In this document: positions 1 to 5,780 of the stretch, in pieces
How positions within the stretch are numbered: position 1 is the first letter of the stretch
How the letters are laid out: each line of letters opens with the position of its first letter
Origin: an uncultured Loktanella sp.
Lineage (GTDB): Bacteria; Pseudomonadota; Alphaproteobacteria; Rhodobacterales; Rhodobacteraceae
Assembly (NCBI GenBank): GCA_913061335.1
Contig: CAJXTP010000073.1
Coordinates: 1-11,825 of the forward strand
Length of the DNA stretch: 11,825 nt
Reading direction: 5' to 3'
Notes under the pieces: model-generated
Told to the model about the DNA's origin: nothing
Seen by the model: only the letters and a program-made list of their open reading frames with translations
Database searches by the model: none
Translations under genes and position numbers: made by a program

Positions 1-48
1 CGAGATGTAGAGAGGTCTCGTGGGCTCGGAGATGTGTATAAGAGACAG
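1..48 (+). other. Illumina Nextera i7 adapter (library artefact)
   Basis: Bases 15-48 match the Nextera read-2 transposase adapter: it starts GTCTCGTGGGCTCGG and ends in the 19-base mosaic end AGATGTGTATAAGAGACAG. Bases 1-6 (CGAGAT) match the end of the P7 flow-cell primer. Bases 7-14 (GTAGAGAG) occupy the i7 index slot and, as I recall the index list, correspond to index N707 (read as CTCTCTAC). The order P7 tail, 8-base index, adapter, insert is exactly that of a finished library molecule. This block is therefore untrimmed synthetic sequence, and genomic DNA begins at 49. Confidence 0.97.
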
Positions 49-1131
49 GAATGGTCCCATGCCGCCCGCTTGATCAAACAGCCCGCGCGCGGTCCGGTAG
101 ATGGTGTCGGCCAGCTGGGTTGGTGTATGCAAGGACAGCCGCCGCGTGATGCTTTTGTGCGCCGAGGTTTTCAGTTTTAGCGTCACAACGCGGCCTGCGA
201 TGTCTTTGGCCTTGGCCCGCGCGCTTACCTTTTCGGCCATGCGCCAAATATGCCCATCAAGGATGTCGGGGTCGTTGGTATCGTCGTTGAAGGTCGTCTC
301 ATTCGAGATACCTTTGACCGGCGTGTTGGTTGAAATACGTCGCGGGTCTTCACCGCGCGCAAGGCCATAGAGCCGCTCGCCCATATCACCGAACCGGTCG
401 TGCAGGTCGCGTCTGTCCCAGCGAAGCAAGTCGTCGAACGTGCGAATACCTGCCTTGCCAAGGCTTTCTTGCGCCACGGGGCCGATCCCCCAGATCAGGC
501 GAACTGGCTTGGGCCGCAGGAATTCAGTGGTCTCGGCCTTGCCGATGACAGAAAACCCGCGCGGTTTATCCAGATCAGACGCGACTTTGGCGAGGAATTT
601 ATTGTGGGAAAGTCCGATTGACCCACTGAGCCCGACCTCGTCCTTCATCCGTTTGATCAACCGCGCCAACATCACCGCAGGCGGTGCACCGTGCAGACGA
701 GCGGTGCCAGTCATGTCCATGAATGCCTCGTCCAATGACAGGGGTTCCACGTTCGGCGTGAGTTCATCCATCATGGCTCGGATTGCTTTTGACGCTTCGA
801 CATAGGCGTCCATGCGCGGGCTGACGACAACGGCTTCTGGGCAGAGTTTCAGCGCCTGAAACATCGGCATCGCGGATTTCACGCCTTTGATCCGCGCTAC
901 ATAGCAGGCAGTCGATACAACGCCGCGCCTGCCGCCCCCGATAATGACCGGTTTGTCTGCAAGGTCTGGATTGTCGCGCTTTTCCACGCTCGCATAGAAT
1001 GCATCGCAGTCCATGTGGGCGATGGTCAGGTCGAATAGTTCGGGGTGGGCAATTTTGCGCGGGCTGCGACAGGCCGTGCAGCGAGTGCCGGTATCATAAG
1101 TCGTCAAACAGTCGCGGCAAAGAATGGGCAT
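49..1131 (-). CDS. dinB: DNA polymerase IV (Y-family), 3' end cut off
   Basis: Error-prone Y-family translesion polymerase, cytoplasmic, acting at stalled forks and in SOS-type mutagenesis. 361 codons are readable from ATG 1131. The catalytic palm motif HMDCDAFYASVE (residues 39-50) supplies D41, matching E. coli D8. SLDEAF supplies D134 and E135, matching E. coli D103/E104. Helix-hairpin-helix and little-finger regions follow (GIGPVAQESLGKAGI, then a region containing GRVVTLKLK). The N-terminus has an extra segment of about 35 residues with two CxxC pairs (C5/C8 and C18/C21), a likely zinc knuckle; I recall similar extensions in Rhodobacterales DinB proteins. The frame stays open into the adapter at 48, so the last part of the little finger (perhaps 40-60 residues) is missing through contig truncation, not pseudogenisation. 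No obvious alphaproteobacterial LexA box (GTTC or GAAC direct repeats) lies in the 53-base gap upstream. Confidence 0.95.
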
Positions 1132-1184
1132 GGCTTGCAAGATAAGGTGCGCGGAGGTTGCCCACAACGGCTAAGGTGATCCGC

Positions 1185-1610
1185 ATGGATGATACAGAAT
1201 TTCTTGGGGCGCATGTGGCGTTGTTTTTGGGCGACGCGTTGATCGTGATTTTGCGCGATGACTTTGCCCATATTTCAAGCCCGAATTGCTGGGACTTTCC
1301 CGGTGGAATGCGGGATGCAGGCGAAACCCCAGTGCAGACGTTGACCCGTGAAGTCCGCGAAGAGGTGAGCTTGGACTTGCCCGAAACCGCGATTTGCCAT
1401 GCCGTGCGGTATCAGTCACTTAACCAACCAGATTATATGAATTGGTTTTATGTAGCTCGTTTGGATGCCAAATTGATCGACCAAGTTGTGCTGGGCGATG
1501 AGGGGCAACGTTGGATGATGATGACCCCTGATCAGTTTTTGAACACGCCAAATGTCGTCCCTTCGTTTCCGCCACGATTAATCGCATGGATGGATCTACA
1601 GACCGCTTGA
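1185..1610 (+). CDS. Nudix (MutT-type) hydrolase
   Basis: 141-residue single-domain Nudix hydrolase, cytoplasmic and Mg2+-dependent, cleaving a nucleoside diphosphate linked to another group; the substrate cannot be told. The Nudix box (GX5EX7REUXEEXGU) is at residues 41-63: G41, E47, then REVREEVSL, with R55, E56, E59 and E60 all present and only the late Gly changed to Ser (S62). FPGG just before the box is typical. I chose ATG 1185 because AAGG lies about 8-11 bases upstream. A longer in-frame reading from TTG 1158 would add 9 residues, but its GGAGG abuts the start codon too closely. The gene is divergent from dinB across a short gap, and a glycine riboswitch leader follows its stop. Confidence 0.85.
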   Translation: MDDTEFLGAHVALFLGDALIVILRDDFAHISSPNCWDFPGGMRDAGETPVQTLTREVREEVSLDLPETAICHAVRYQSLNQPDYMNWFYVARLDAKLIDQVVLGDEGQRWMMMTPDQFLNTPNVVPSFPPRLIAWMDLQTA

Positions 1611-1635
1611 TCCGTTTGTAAAACTTGGTTATGTT
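1607..1635 (+). promoter_or_regulatory. Possible sigma70-type promoter for the riboswitch transcript
   Basis: TTGATC (1607-1612) and TATGTT (1630-1635) are 17 bases apart, each matching 4 of 6 bases of the housekeeping consensus. The predicted start near 1642 falls just before the first aptamer (1653). The -35 overlaps the stop codon of the Nudix gene. This is a pattern match only. Confidence 0.35.
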
Positions 1636-1648
1636 TCCGATAGGAAAC
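1633..1648. repeat. Inverted repeat GTTTCC-GATA-GGAAAC
   Basis: Perfect 6-base arms with a 4-base centre, placed between the Nudix stop and the glycine riboswitch. No T-tract follows, so it is a poor terminator. It overlaps the predicted -10 region and could be an operator, or the 5' leader hairpin if transcription starts further upstream. Confidence 0.4.
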
Positions 1649-1652
1649 GTAT

Positions 1653-1812
1653 CAACCGGGAGAGTCGGTTTGGTCCGCGCCGAAGGAGCAACCGCCCCGG
1701 TCACTCTCAGGCAAATGGACCGGTTGACGCGCAAAACGCCGAAGAGAGACCTTAGATGGTCCACCGAAGGAGCAAACCCGCTTGGGTGAATCTCTCAGGT
1801 TCAGTGACGGTG
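1653..1812 (+). ncRNA. Tandem glycine riboswitch (gcvT type, two aptamers)
   Basis: Two consecutive glycine aptamers are visible. The first (about 1653-1726) is closed by a perfect P1, CAACCG 1653-1658 with CGGTTG 1721-1726. It holds GGGAGAG, the core GCCGAAGGAGCAA and CTCTCAGGCAAA. The second (about 1737-1812) is closed by CGCCG 1737-1741 with CGGTG 1808-1812 (one G-U pair) and holds AGAGAGACC, ACCGAAGGAGCAAA and TCTCTCAGG. Purine-rich GAGAG strands and the GCCGAAGGAGCAA core are hallmarks of the family. The element lies directly upstream of the DadA-like gene in the same orientation. Glycine riboswitches ahead of glycine-catabolic genes normally act as ON switches. No classical terminator is seen, so control is probably at translation or through the small hairpin at 1822-1835. 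Confidence 0.95.
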
Positions 1813-1821
1813 GGGGCTGCG

Positions 1822-1835
1822 GGTGCAAATGCACC
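1822..1835 (+). promoter_or_regulatory. Hairpin between riboswitch and start codon (possible expression platform)
   Basis: GGTGC (1822-1826), loop AAAT, GCACC (1831-1835), followed by TTATT. The CACC strand could instead pair with GGTG at 1809-1812, which is the 3' side of the second aptamer's P1. The two pairings exclude each other, as expected for a switching element. The Shine-Dalgarno AGGA (1845-1848) lies 10 bases downstream. The role is inferred. Confidence 0.4.
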
Positions 1836-1855
1836 TTATTGGTTAGGAAAATACC

Positions 1856-3106
1856 ATGCCCCACGTTGCTGTTATCGGTGCCGGAATTACCGGTGTTACC
1901 ACTGCTTATGCCCTTCATGTACGCGGGTTTGATGTGACGGTTTATGACCGTCAGCGCTATGCTGGTATGGAAACCAGTTTCGCCAATGGGGGTCAGTTGT
2001 CTGCGTCCAACGCCGAGACTTGGAACCAATGGTCCACGGTCCTGAAGGGGATCAAGTGGATGATGCAAAGCAACGCACCTTTGTCCGTAAATCCGCGCCC
2101 CGGATGGCACAAGATCAGCTGGATGGCCGAGTTTTTGGCGAATATCCCGCGCTATAAAAAGAACACTGTAATGACAGCTGGTTTGGCTGTTGCTGCGCGT
2201 GCGGATCTGGCTGAAATGGCGGATCGGTCTGGCGTCGACTTTGATTTCAGCCCCGCAGGCATTTTACATTTCTACAAGACCGAGGCCGATTTCAAACATG
2301 CCCGCATGATTAACAAATTGCTGGCCGAGGGCGGTGTGCACCGTCAAGAGTTGTCAGCTGCCGAGGTCGCAGTCAAAGAACCAATGTTGCGCGGTGACAT
2401 TATTGGCGGGTATTGGACGCAAAGCGACAGCACCGGCGACATTCATAAGTTCACGCATGGGTTGGCGAAGTGGCTGATGACCCAAGGGGTCACGTTCCGT
2501 CTTGGCGATCCCGTGACCGACCTGCAAAAGGCCGACGATGGCGTGACCGTAGTGACCACGGACGAAGTCCGGTTTGACGCTGTTGTTGTGTCGGCTGGCG
2601 TCGCATCGCGTAAATTTGCAGCCATGTTGGGCGACCGTGTGAATGTATATCCTGTCAAAGGCTATTCCATTACGGTGAACTTGGACGATGCAGAAAGCCA
2701 AAGGGCAGCCCCTTATGTATCGCTGCTGGATGACAAAGCAAAGATCGTCACATCGCGGTTGGGCAAGGGACGGTTCCGCGTGGCGGGCACTGCGGAATTT
2801 AACGGCGAAAACCGTGATATCCGTGCTGATCGTGTGGACCCCTTGATCAAATGGGTCGAGACGCATTTCCCTGATGTATCCACCGAGAATTGCGTGCCTT
2901 GGGCGGGGTTGCGTCCGATGATGCCCAATATGATACCGCGCGTCGGTCAAGGCAGGCATGATCGGGTGTTTTATAACACGGGCCACGGGCACCTCGGTTG
3001 GACGCTAAGCCCTGCAACCGCAAATGCAATTGGTGCAACGATTGCGGATCGATTTGAAGGAACTATTGCGCTGCCTTCCGCCGGTATTGCGTTGAAAACT
3101 GACTAA
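1856..3106 (+). CDS. DadA-like FAD-dependent amino-acid dehydrogenase/oxidase
   Basis: 416 residues, close to the 432 of E. coli D-amino-acid dehydrogenase DadA. The family oxidatively deaminates small amino acids to 2-oxo acids and ammonia, passing electrons from FAD to the respiratory chain at the inner face of the membrane. The N-terminal Rossmann dinucleotide-binding motif is GAGITG (residues 8-13), with D31 at the end of the second beta strand for the ribose hydroxyls. The C-terminal family signature reads GLRPMMPN followed by TGHGHLGWTLSP. SETSFANGGQ-like residues (ETSFANGGQLS, 39-49) match the FAD-contact region of DadA proteins. The start is supported by AGGA 7 bases upstream. A tandem glycine riboswitch precedes the gene, which suggests that glycine, or a compound in equilibrium with it (D-alanine, sarcosine), is the substrate. 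I have not assigned dadA because substrate specificity cannot be read from the sequence. Confidence 0.88.
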   Translation: MPHVAVIGAGITGVTTAYALHVRGFDVTVYDRQRYAGMETSFANGGQLSASNAETWNQWSTVLKGIKWMMQSNAPLSVNPRPGWHKISWMAEFLANIPRYKKNTVMTAGLAVAARADLAEMADRSGVDFDFSPAGILHFYKTEADFKHARMINKLLAEGGVHRQELSAAEVAVKEPMLRGDIIGGYWTQSDSTGDIHKFTHGLAKWLMTQGVTFRLGDPVTDLQKADDGVTVVTTDEVRFDAVVVSAGVASRKFAAMLGDRVNVYPVKGYSITVNLDDAESQRAAPYVSLLDDKAKIVTSRLGKGRFRVAGTAEFNGENRDIRADRVDPLIKWVETHFPDVSTENCVPWAGLRPMMPNMIPRVGQGRHDRVFYNTGHGHLGWTLSPATANAIGATIADRFEGTIALPSAGIALKTD

Positions 3107-3153
3107 ATGATGCTTAGCTGTCCTTTATTGAAATAAAAGGGATAGCGCCGCAC

Positions 3154-4038
3154 ATGGAACAAATTGCAACTGAATTTTCGGGCCAGGGCATATCGCTTTT
3201 GCTGTTGGCGGTGTTTATCATCGTTTGCATTTACGCTGGTGTGCGTATCGTGCCGCAAAGCGAAAAGCATGTTGTCGAGCGGTTTGGCCGCCTGCGCGTG
3301 GTGCTTGGACCTGGGATCAATTTCATCGTACCGTTTTTAGACAAAATCCGCCACAAGGTCAGCGTGCTAGAGCGCCAGCTGCCGTCGATGACGCAGGATG
3401 CAATTACGTCCGATAACGTGCTTGTTCAGGTCGAGACGTCGGTGTTCTACCGGATCATTGAGCCTGAAAAGACTGTATACCGTATTCGCGATGTGGATGC
3501 TGCGATTTCCACGACAGTTGCAGGTATTGTGCGGTCCGAGATTGGCCGAATGGAACTGGATCAGGTTCAAGCGAACCGGTCGACCTTGATTGATGCTGTG
3601 CGCACGCAGGTGGCCCAGCAGGTTGATGACTGGGGTATCGAAGTGACCCGCGCTGAAATTCTAGATGTGAACCTCGACGATGCGACGCGGTCCGCGATGT
3701 TGCAGCAATTGAACGCTGAGCGTGCTCGCCGTGCGCAAGTCACCGAAGCCGAAGGTAGCAAGCGTGCAGTTGAATTGCAGGCCGACGCCGATTTATATGC
3801 CGCCGAGCAAGAGGCCAAAGCCCGCCGTGTTCTGGCTGATGCCGAAGCTTATGCGACCAAGGTTGTGGCTGCTGTGATTTCTGAAAACGGGCTGGAAGCG
3901 GCGCAGTATCAGGTTGCCTTGAAGCAAGTCGAAGCTTTGAATAACTTAGGGTCTGGCGCAGGTAAGCAGACGATCATCTTACCTGCCAACGCGGTTGAGG
4001 CGTTTGGCGATGCGTTCAAGATGTTGAAAGGGAAGTAG
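3154..4038 (+). CDS. qmcA: SPFH/Band 7 membrane protein, QmcA-type paraslipin
   Basis: 294-residue stomatin/prohibitin-superfamily protein, similar in length to E. coli QmcA (305). It has an N-terminal membrane anchor (about residues 13-31). The SPFH domain follows, starting at VRIVPQSEKHVVERFGR and running through PFLDKIRHKVSVLERQLPS and SEIGRMELDQVQANR. A long Ala/Glu-rich coiled coil (about 190-260, ARRAQVTEAEGSKRAVELQA) comes next, then a hydrophobic tail with QTIILPANAVEAF. The family forms large oligomeric cages in the inner membrane, often linked to membrane microdomains and the FtsH protease. The adjacent NfeD-like gene is the classic partner (compare E. coli qmcA-ybbK). The Shine-Dalgarno is modest: AAAAGGGA about 11 bases before ATG. 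An imperfect A/T-rich hairpin (3121-3142) sits in the 47-base gap after the dehydrogenase gene, so read-through is possible. Confidence 0.9.
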   Translation: MEQIATEFSGQGISLLLLAVFIIVCIYAGVRIVPQSEKHVVERFGRLRVVLGPGINFIVPFLDKIRHKVSVLERQLPSMTQDAITSDNVLVQVETSVFYRIIEPEKTVYRIRDVDAAISTTVAGIVRSEIGRMELDQVQANRSTLIDAVRTQVAQQVDDWGIEVTRAEILDVNLDDATRSAMLQQLNAERARRAQVTEAEGSKRAVELQADADLYAAEQEAKARRVLADAEAYATKVVAAVISENGLEAAQYQVALKQVEALNNLGSGAGKQTIILPANAVEAFGDAFKMLKGK

Positions 4039-4039
4039 G

Positions 4040-4312
4040 ATGATGCTTTGGGAGCTGTCTTGGGTTTGGTTTTCGGCTGCATTGATTTTGGCCACCGCCG
4101 AGGTGCTGGTGCCGGGCTATGTATTCTTGGGTTTTGCGCTGGGCGCTTTGGCCTTGGGACTGGTTCTGACGGTGATCACAGTGGGCGGTCTTGCGATCAC
4201 GCTCGTGATTTTTGCTGTGTTTTCGCTGGTCGCGTATTTGGCAATGCGCCGGATGTTTGGATTAAAAACTGGGTCGGTCAAAATCTGGGACCGCGATATC
4301 AACGACAACTAA
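4040..4312 (+). CDS. Short NfeD-like membrane protein, partner of the SPFH protein
   Basis: 90 residues with three predicted hydrophobic segments (about 6-25, 28-46 and 49-70), then a short polar tail containing RRMFG and KTGSVKIWDRDIND. The segment AEVLVPGYVFLGFALGALALG is typical of NfeD/YbbK proteins. The usual family member (about 140-150 residues) carries a C-terminal soluble OB-fold domain. Here little more than the linker to it remains, so this is a minimal form. The start codon begins one base after the qmcA stop (TAG at 4036-4038), and AAGGG inside the end of qmcA gives the ribosome site, indicating translational coupling. A second ATG at 4043 is an alternative start. The stop lies 3 bases from the stop of the convergent 62-codon gene. 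Confidence 0.8.
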   Translation: MMLWELSWVWFSAALILATAEVLVPGYVFLGFALGALALGLVLTVITVGGLAITLVIFAVFSLVAYLAMRRMFGLKTGSVKIWDRDINDN

Positions 4313-4315
4313 ATG

Positions 4316-4504
4316 CTAGTCGCGGGCGGCGTCGGACATATGTAAGGCACGGGCTGCGAGCCCTGCTGTAATAGATGCGGGGTCCATTGTTTGTGGTGCT
4401 CGTAATTCACAGGGATAGCGGAAGATGCGCCCATCGCGCCTGATGTCCACCGATGCCTCGAATATGCCGACGCGAGCATCGTAGCGGAGGTTATTGATGC
4501 GCAT
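4316..4504 (-). CDS. Small conserved-looking protein of unknown function (62 aa)
   Basis: 62 residues beginning MRINNLRYDARVGIFEASVD; soluble, with no signal peptide or membrane segment. The first half looks like a short beta-meander (alternating hydrophobics in FEASVDIRRDGRIFRYPCEL). The second half is helical (DPASITAGLAARALHMSDAARD). The composition is balanced and unlike a random frame. I do not recognise a named family, though I recall similar small proteins beside pyrF in Rhodobacterales, which is memory and not a search. It lies 92 bases downstream of pyrF on the same strand, so co-transcription is likely. The ribosome site AAGGA (4517-4513) lies partly inside the strand of a nested palindrome (4508-4546), suggesting structural control of translation. 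It converges on the NfeD-like gene with a 3-base gap. Confidence 0.65.
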   Translation of the reverse strand: MRINNLRYDARVGIFEASVDIRRDGRIFRYPCELRAPQTMDPASITAGLAARALHMSDAARD

Positions 4505-4507
4505 GAT

Positions 4508-4546
4508 CGTGGTCCTTATCCCGTCTCAACTTGAGACAGGACCACG
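4508..4546 (-). promoter_or_regulatory. Nested palindrome over the ribosome site of the 62-codon gene
   Basis: Outer arms CGTGGTCC (4508-4515) and GGACCACG (4539-4546) are perfectly complementary. Inside them is a second perfect palindrome, GTCTCAA-C-TTGAGAC (4523-4537). As RNA from the minus strand, this forms an extended hairpin whose 3' arm includes the GGA of the Shine-Dalgarno and ends 4 bases before the ATG. No T-tract follows on either strand, so it does not look like an intrinsic terminator. It could be a translation-control hairpin, an RNA-processing site within the pyrF transcript, or a protein-binding site. Confidence 0.65.
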
Positions 4547-4576
4547 TATCTAGGAATAAAGTTTCATTTCCATTGA

Positions 4577-4614
4577 CGAACGCGGTTGTGACCGCCTTAG
4601 GCGTTCGGTTTTTT
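4577..4614 (+). terminator. Probable terminator of the qmcA-nfeD unit, inside the 3' end of pyrF
   Basis: CGAACGC (4577-4583) pairs with GCGTTCG (4601-4607), followed after one G by six T (4609-4614). The interior can form a smaller hairpin, GCGGT-TGTG-ACCGC (4582-4595), which partly competes with the outer stem. The T-tract is on the plus strand, so it would stop transcripts from qmcA-nfeD. On the other strand the same six bases are two Lys codons near the end of pyrF, and the stem includes the pyrF stop. The loop is long, so efficiency is uncertain. Confidence 0.5.
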
Positions 4615-5313
4615 CGCCTGAGGCGAGGCCATCTCAGCGGTGATTGCCAATGCGGCCGCCCGTGGATCAGCGGCTTGCCAGATTGGGCGGCCAACGACAA
4701 TATGGTCGACCCCATCTGCGATGGCTTGTGCAGGGGTGGCGATCCGTTTTTGGTCACCCAAATCAGCACCAACAGGGCGCACGCCCGGTGTCACGATCAA
4801 CTTGCCTTCTGCTTCTGGTAATGCGCGGATTAGCGCGGCTTCTTGTGGTGAAGCAATCACCCCGTCGGCCCCAGCAAGGAACGCCAAGCCAGCCCGTTCT
4901 TGGACAAGGTCGGTTATGCTGCCCGCCTTAATGCAGGATGCATCCAGATCATCGCGGTCGAGTGATGTTAGAATCGTGACCGCCATGATTTTCATATTTG
5001 ATCCGGCGGCCCCTTGTTTGGCGGCGGCCACTACATGCGGGTCGCCGTGAACGGTTAATAGGTCCAAATCAAATTGCGCCATGCCGCGCACTGCAGCCTC
5101 CACGGTGGCGCCGATGTCAAAGAACTTCATATCCATGAAAATGCGTTTGCCGTGATCAGATTTTAGTTCGTTGGCTAAGGCCATGCCGCCGCCGGTTAAC
5201 ATGCCGAGGCCAATTTTATAAAAGCTAACGGCGTCGCCCAGTTTTGCGGCCAAGGCCAACCCATCAAGAATATTTGGGACATCAAGGGCAACGATCAGGC
5301 GGTCATCGGACAT
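4597..5313 (-). CDS. pyrF: Orotidine 5'-phosphate decarboxylase
   Basis: 238 residues, the usual bacterial length. It catalyses the last step of de novo UMP synthesis (OMP to UMP plus CO2) in the cytoplasm as a TIM-barrel dimer. The N-terminus MSDDRLIVALDVPN carries the first-strand Asp (D11). K33 lies in FYKIGLG. The catalytic Asp-x-Lys-x-x-Asp array is D61-M62-K63-F64-F65-D66 (DMKFFDI). The phosphate-binding end is IVTPGVRP followed by GVDHIVVGRPI. The start is supported by GGAGAG about 6 bases upstream. A weak promoter match lies upstream on the minus strand (TTGCGC at 5371-5366, 17-base spacer, TATGCC at 5348-5343), just after the terminator of the small gene at 5510-5662. The 62-codon gene follows 92 bases downstream. 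Confidence 0.95.
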   Translation of the reverse strand: MSDDRLIVALDVPNILDGLALAAKLGDAVSFYKIGLGMLTGGGMALANELKSDHGKRIFMDMKFFDIGATVEAAVRGMAQFDLDLLTVHGDPHVVAAAKQGAAGSNMKIMAVTILTSLDRDDLDASCIKAGSITDLVQERAGLAFLAGADGVIASPQEAALIRALPEAEGKLIVTPGVRPVGADLGDQKRIATPAQAIADGVDHIVVGRPIWQAADPRAAALAITAEMASPQAKKPNA

Positions 5314-5392
5314 GTGGGCTCTCCATTACTGCGGTTATTGGCGGCATAGCCTGTGGTCGAGTGCGGCGCAACTCACCCCAAAAATGCCAAAA

Positions 5393-5421
5393 GACGCGGC
5401 TGCGTTGGGGGCAGCCGCGTC
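5393..5421 (-). terminator. Strong intrinsic terminator on the minus strand
   Basis: An 11-base perfect GC-rich stem, GACGCGGCTGC (5393-5403) with GCAGCCGCGTC (5411-5421), and a 7-base loop. On the minus strand it is followed immediately by TTTTGGCATTTTT; the plus-strand side has no T-tract. It therefore ends a transcript coming from the right, most simply that of the small gene at 5510-5662, and insulates pyrF from it. Confidence 0.85.
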
Positions 5422-5509
5422 CTAAGGTTCACGGTGACGACACCACCGGAACATCCATGCGAAATTCTGGGGAAGAAAATCGCTGGAACTGGGGTATACA
5501 AACTACTGG

Positions 5510-5662
5510 TTACGCGTCCTTGGTGTCAGTCTTGGGTTTTGTTTCGTCTGATAACATGGACCGCACAGCAGCGTCATGCGCCTTGAGGCGAGTCGCAATG
5601 GAATCGCGCAAGCCTTGGGGCTTGTGAGTTGCTTTTCCGTCTGGTGCTTTCGTGTTTTTCAT
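5510..5662 (-). CDS. Probable small charged protein of unknown function (50 aa)
   Basis: 50-codon reading frame from ATG 5662 to TAA 5510, beginning MKNTKAPDGKATHKPQGLRD and ending in a lysine- and aspartate-rich tail, SDETKPKTDTKDA. The middle (LRDSIATRLKAHDAAVRSML, residues 18-37) would form one amphipathic helix; both ends look disordered. I do not recognise a family. Support comes from the minus-strand terminator 88 bases downstream, which otherwise has no gene to serve, and from the placement divergent to clpB. The ribosome site is weak: AAGGG lies about 13 bases from ATG. If the frame is not translated, the same stretch may be a short non-coding transcript ending at 5393. Confidence 0.45.
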   Translation of the reverse strand: MKNTKAPDGKATHKPQGLRDSIATRLKAHDAAVRSMLSDETKPKTDTKDA

Positions 5663-5719
5663 AAACTAAACTGCCCTTTTCCGTGACCTACATATGTCGC
5701 CGCCAGTACCGGATTACTT

Positions 5720-5744
5720 GGGGAACTTATCGAATTGGTTCCCC
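5720..5744. repeat. Inverted repeat GGGGAAC-N11-GTTCCCC upstream of clpB
   Basis: Perfect 7-base arms, GGGGAAC (5720-5726) and GTTCCCC (5738-5744), around an 11-base AT-rich centre, in the region between the divergent small gene and clpB. The size and symmetry suit a dimeric regulator's operator. It lies about 37 bases before the RpoH-type -35 element. The binding protein is unknown. Confidence 0.45.
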
Positions 5745-5780
5745 CTTTTCACTTATTGCGCGGTCGAAATTACAAGTCAT

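Noticed and set aside
1..48. Transposon end (Tn5 mosaic end) as a real insertion
   Set aside because: The 19-base mosaic end is present, but it is preceded by synthetic P7/index sequence and no transposase, so it is library construction and not a mobile element.
2354..2992. 212-residue minus-strand frame inside the dehydrogenase gene
   Set aside because: Shadow frame within a clearly recognised gene, with no ribosome site and an odd His/Arg-rich composition.
3121..3142. Terminator between the dehydrogenase gene and qmcA
   Set aside because: The stem is imperfect and A/T-rich with no T-tract on the plus strand, and it overlaps the qmcA ribosome-site region; noted only as a weak hairpin.
5244..5627. 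Plus-strand open frames across the pyrF-clpB gap (for example 5244-5627 and 5353-5586)
   Set aside because: Low-complexity, Cys/Trp/Arg-rich translations crossing a terminator hairpin and the pyrF start; no ribosome site or family resemblance.
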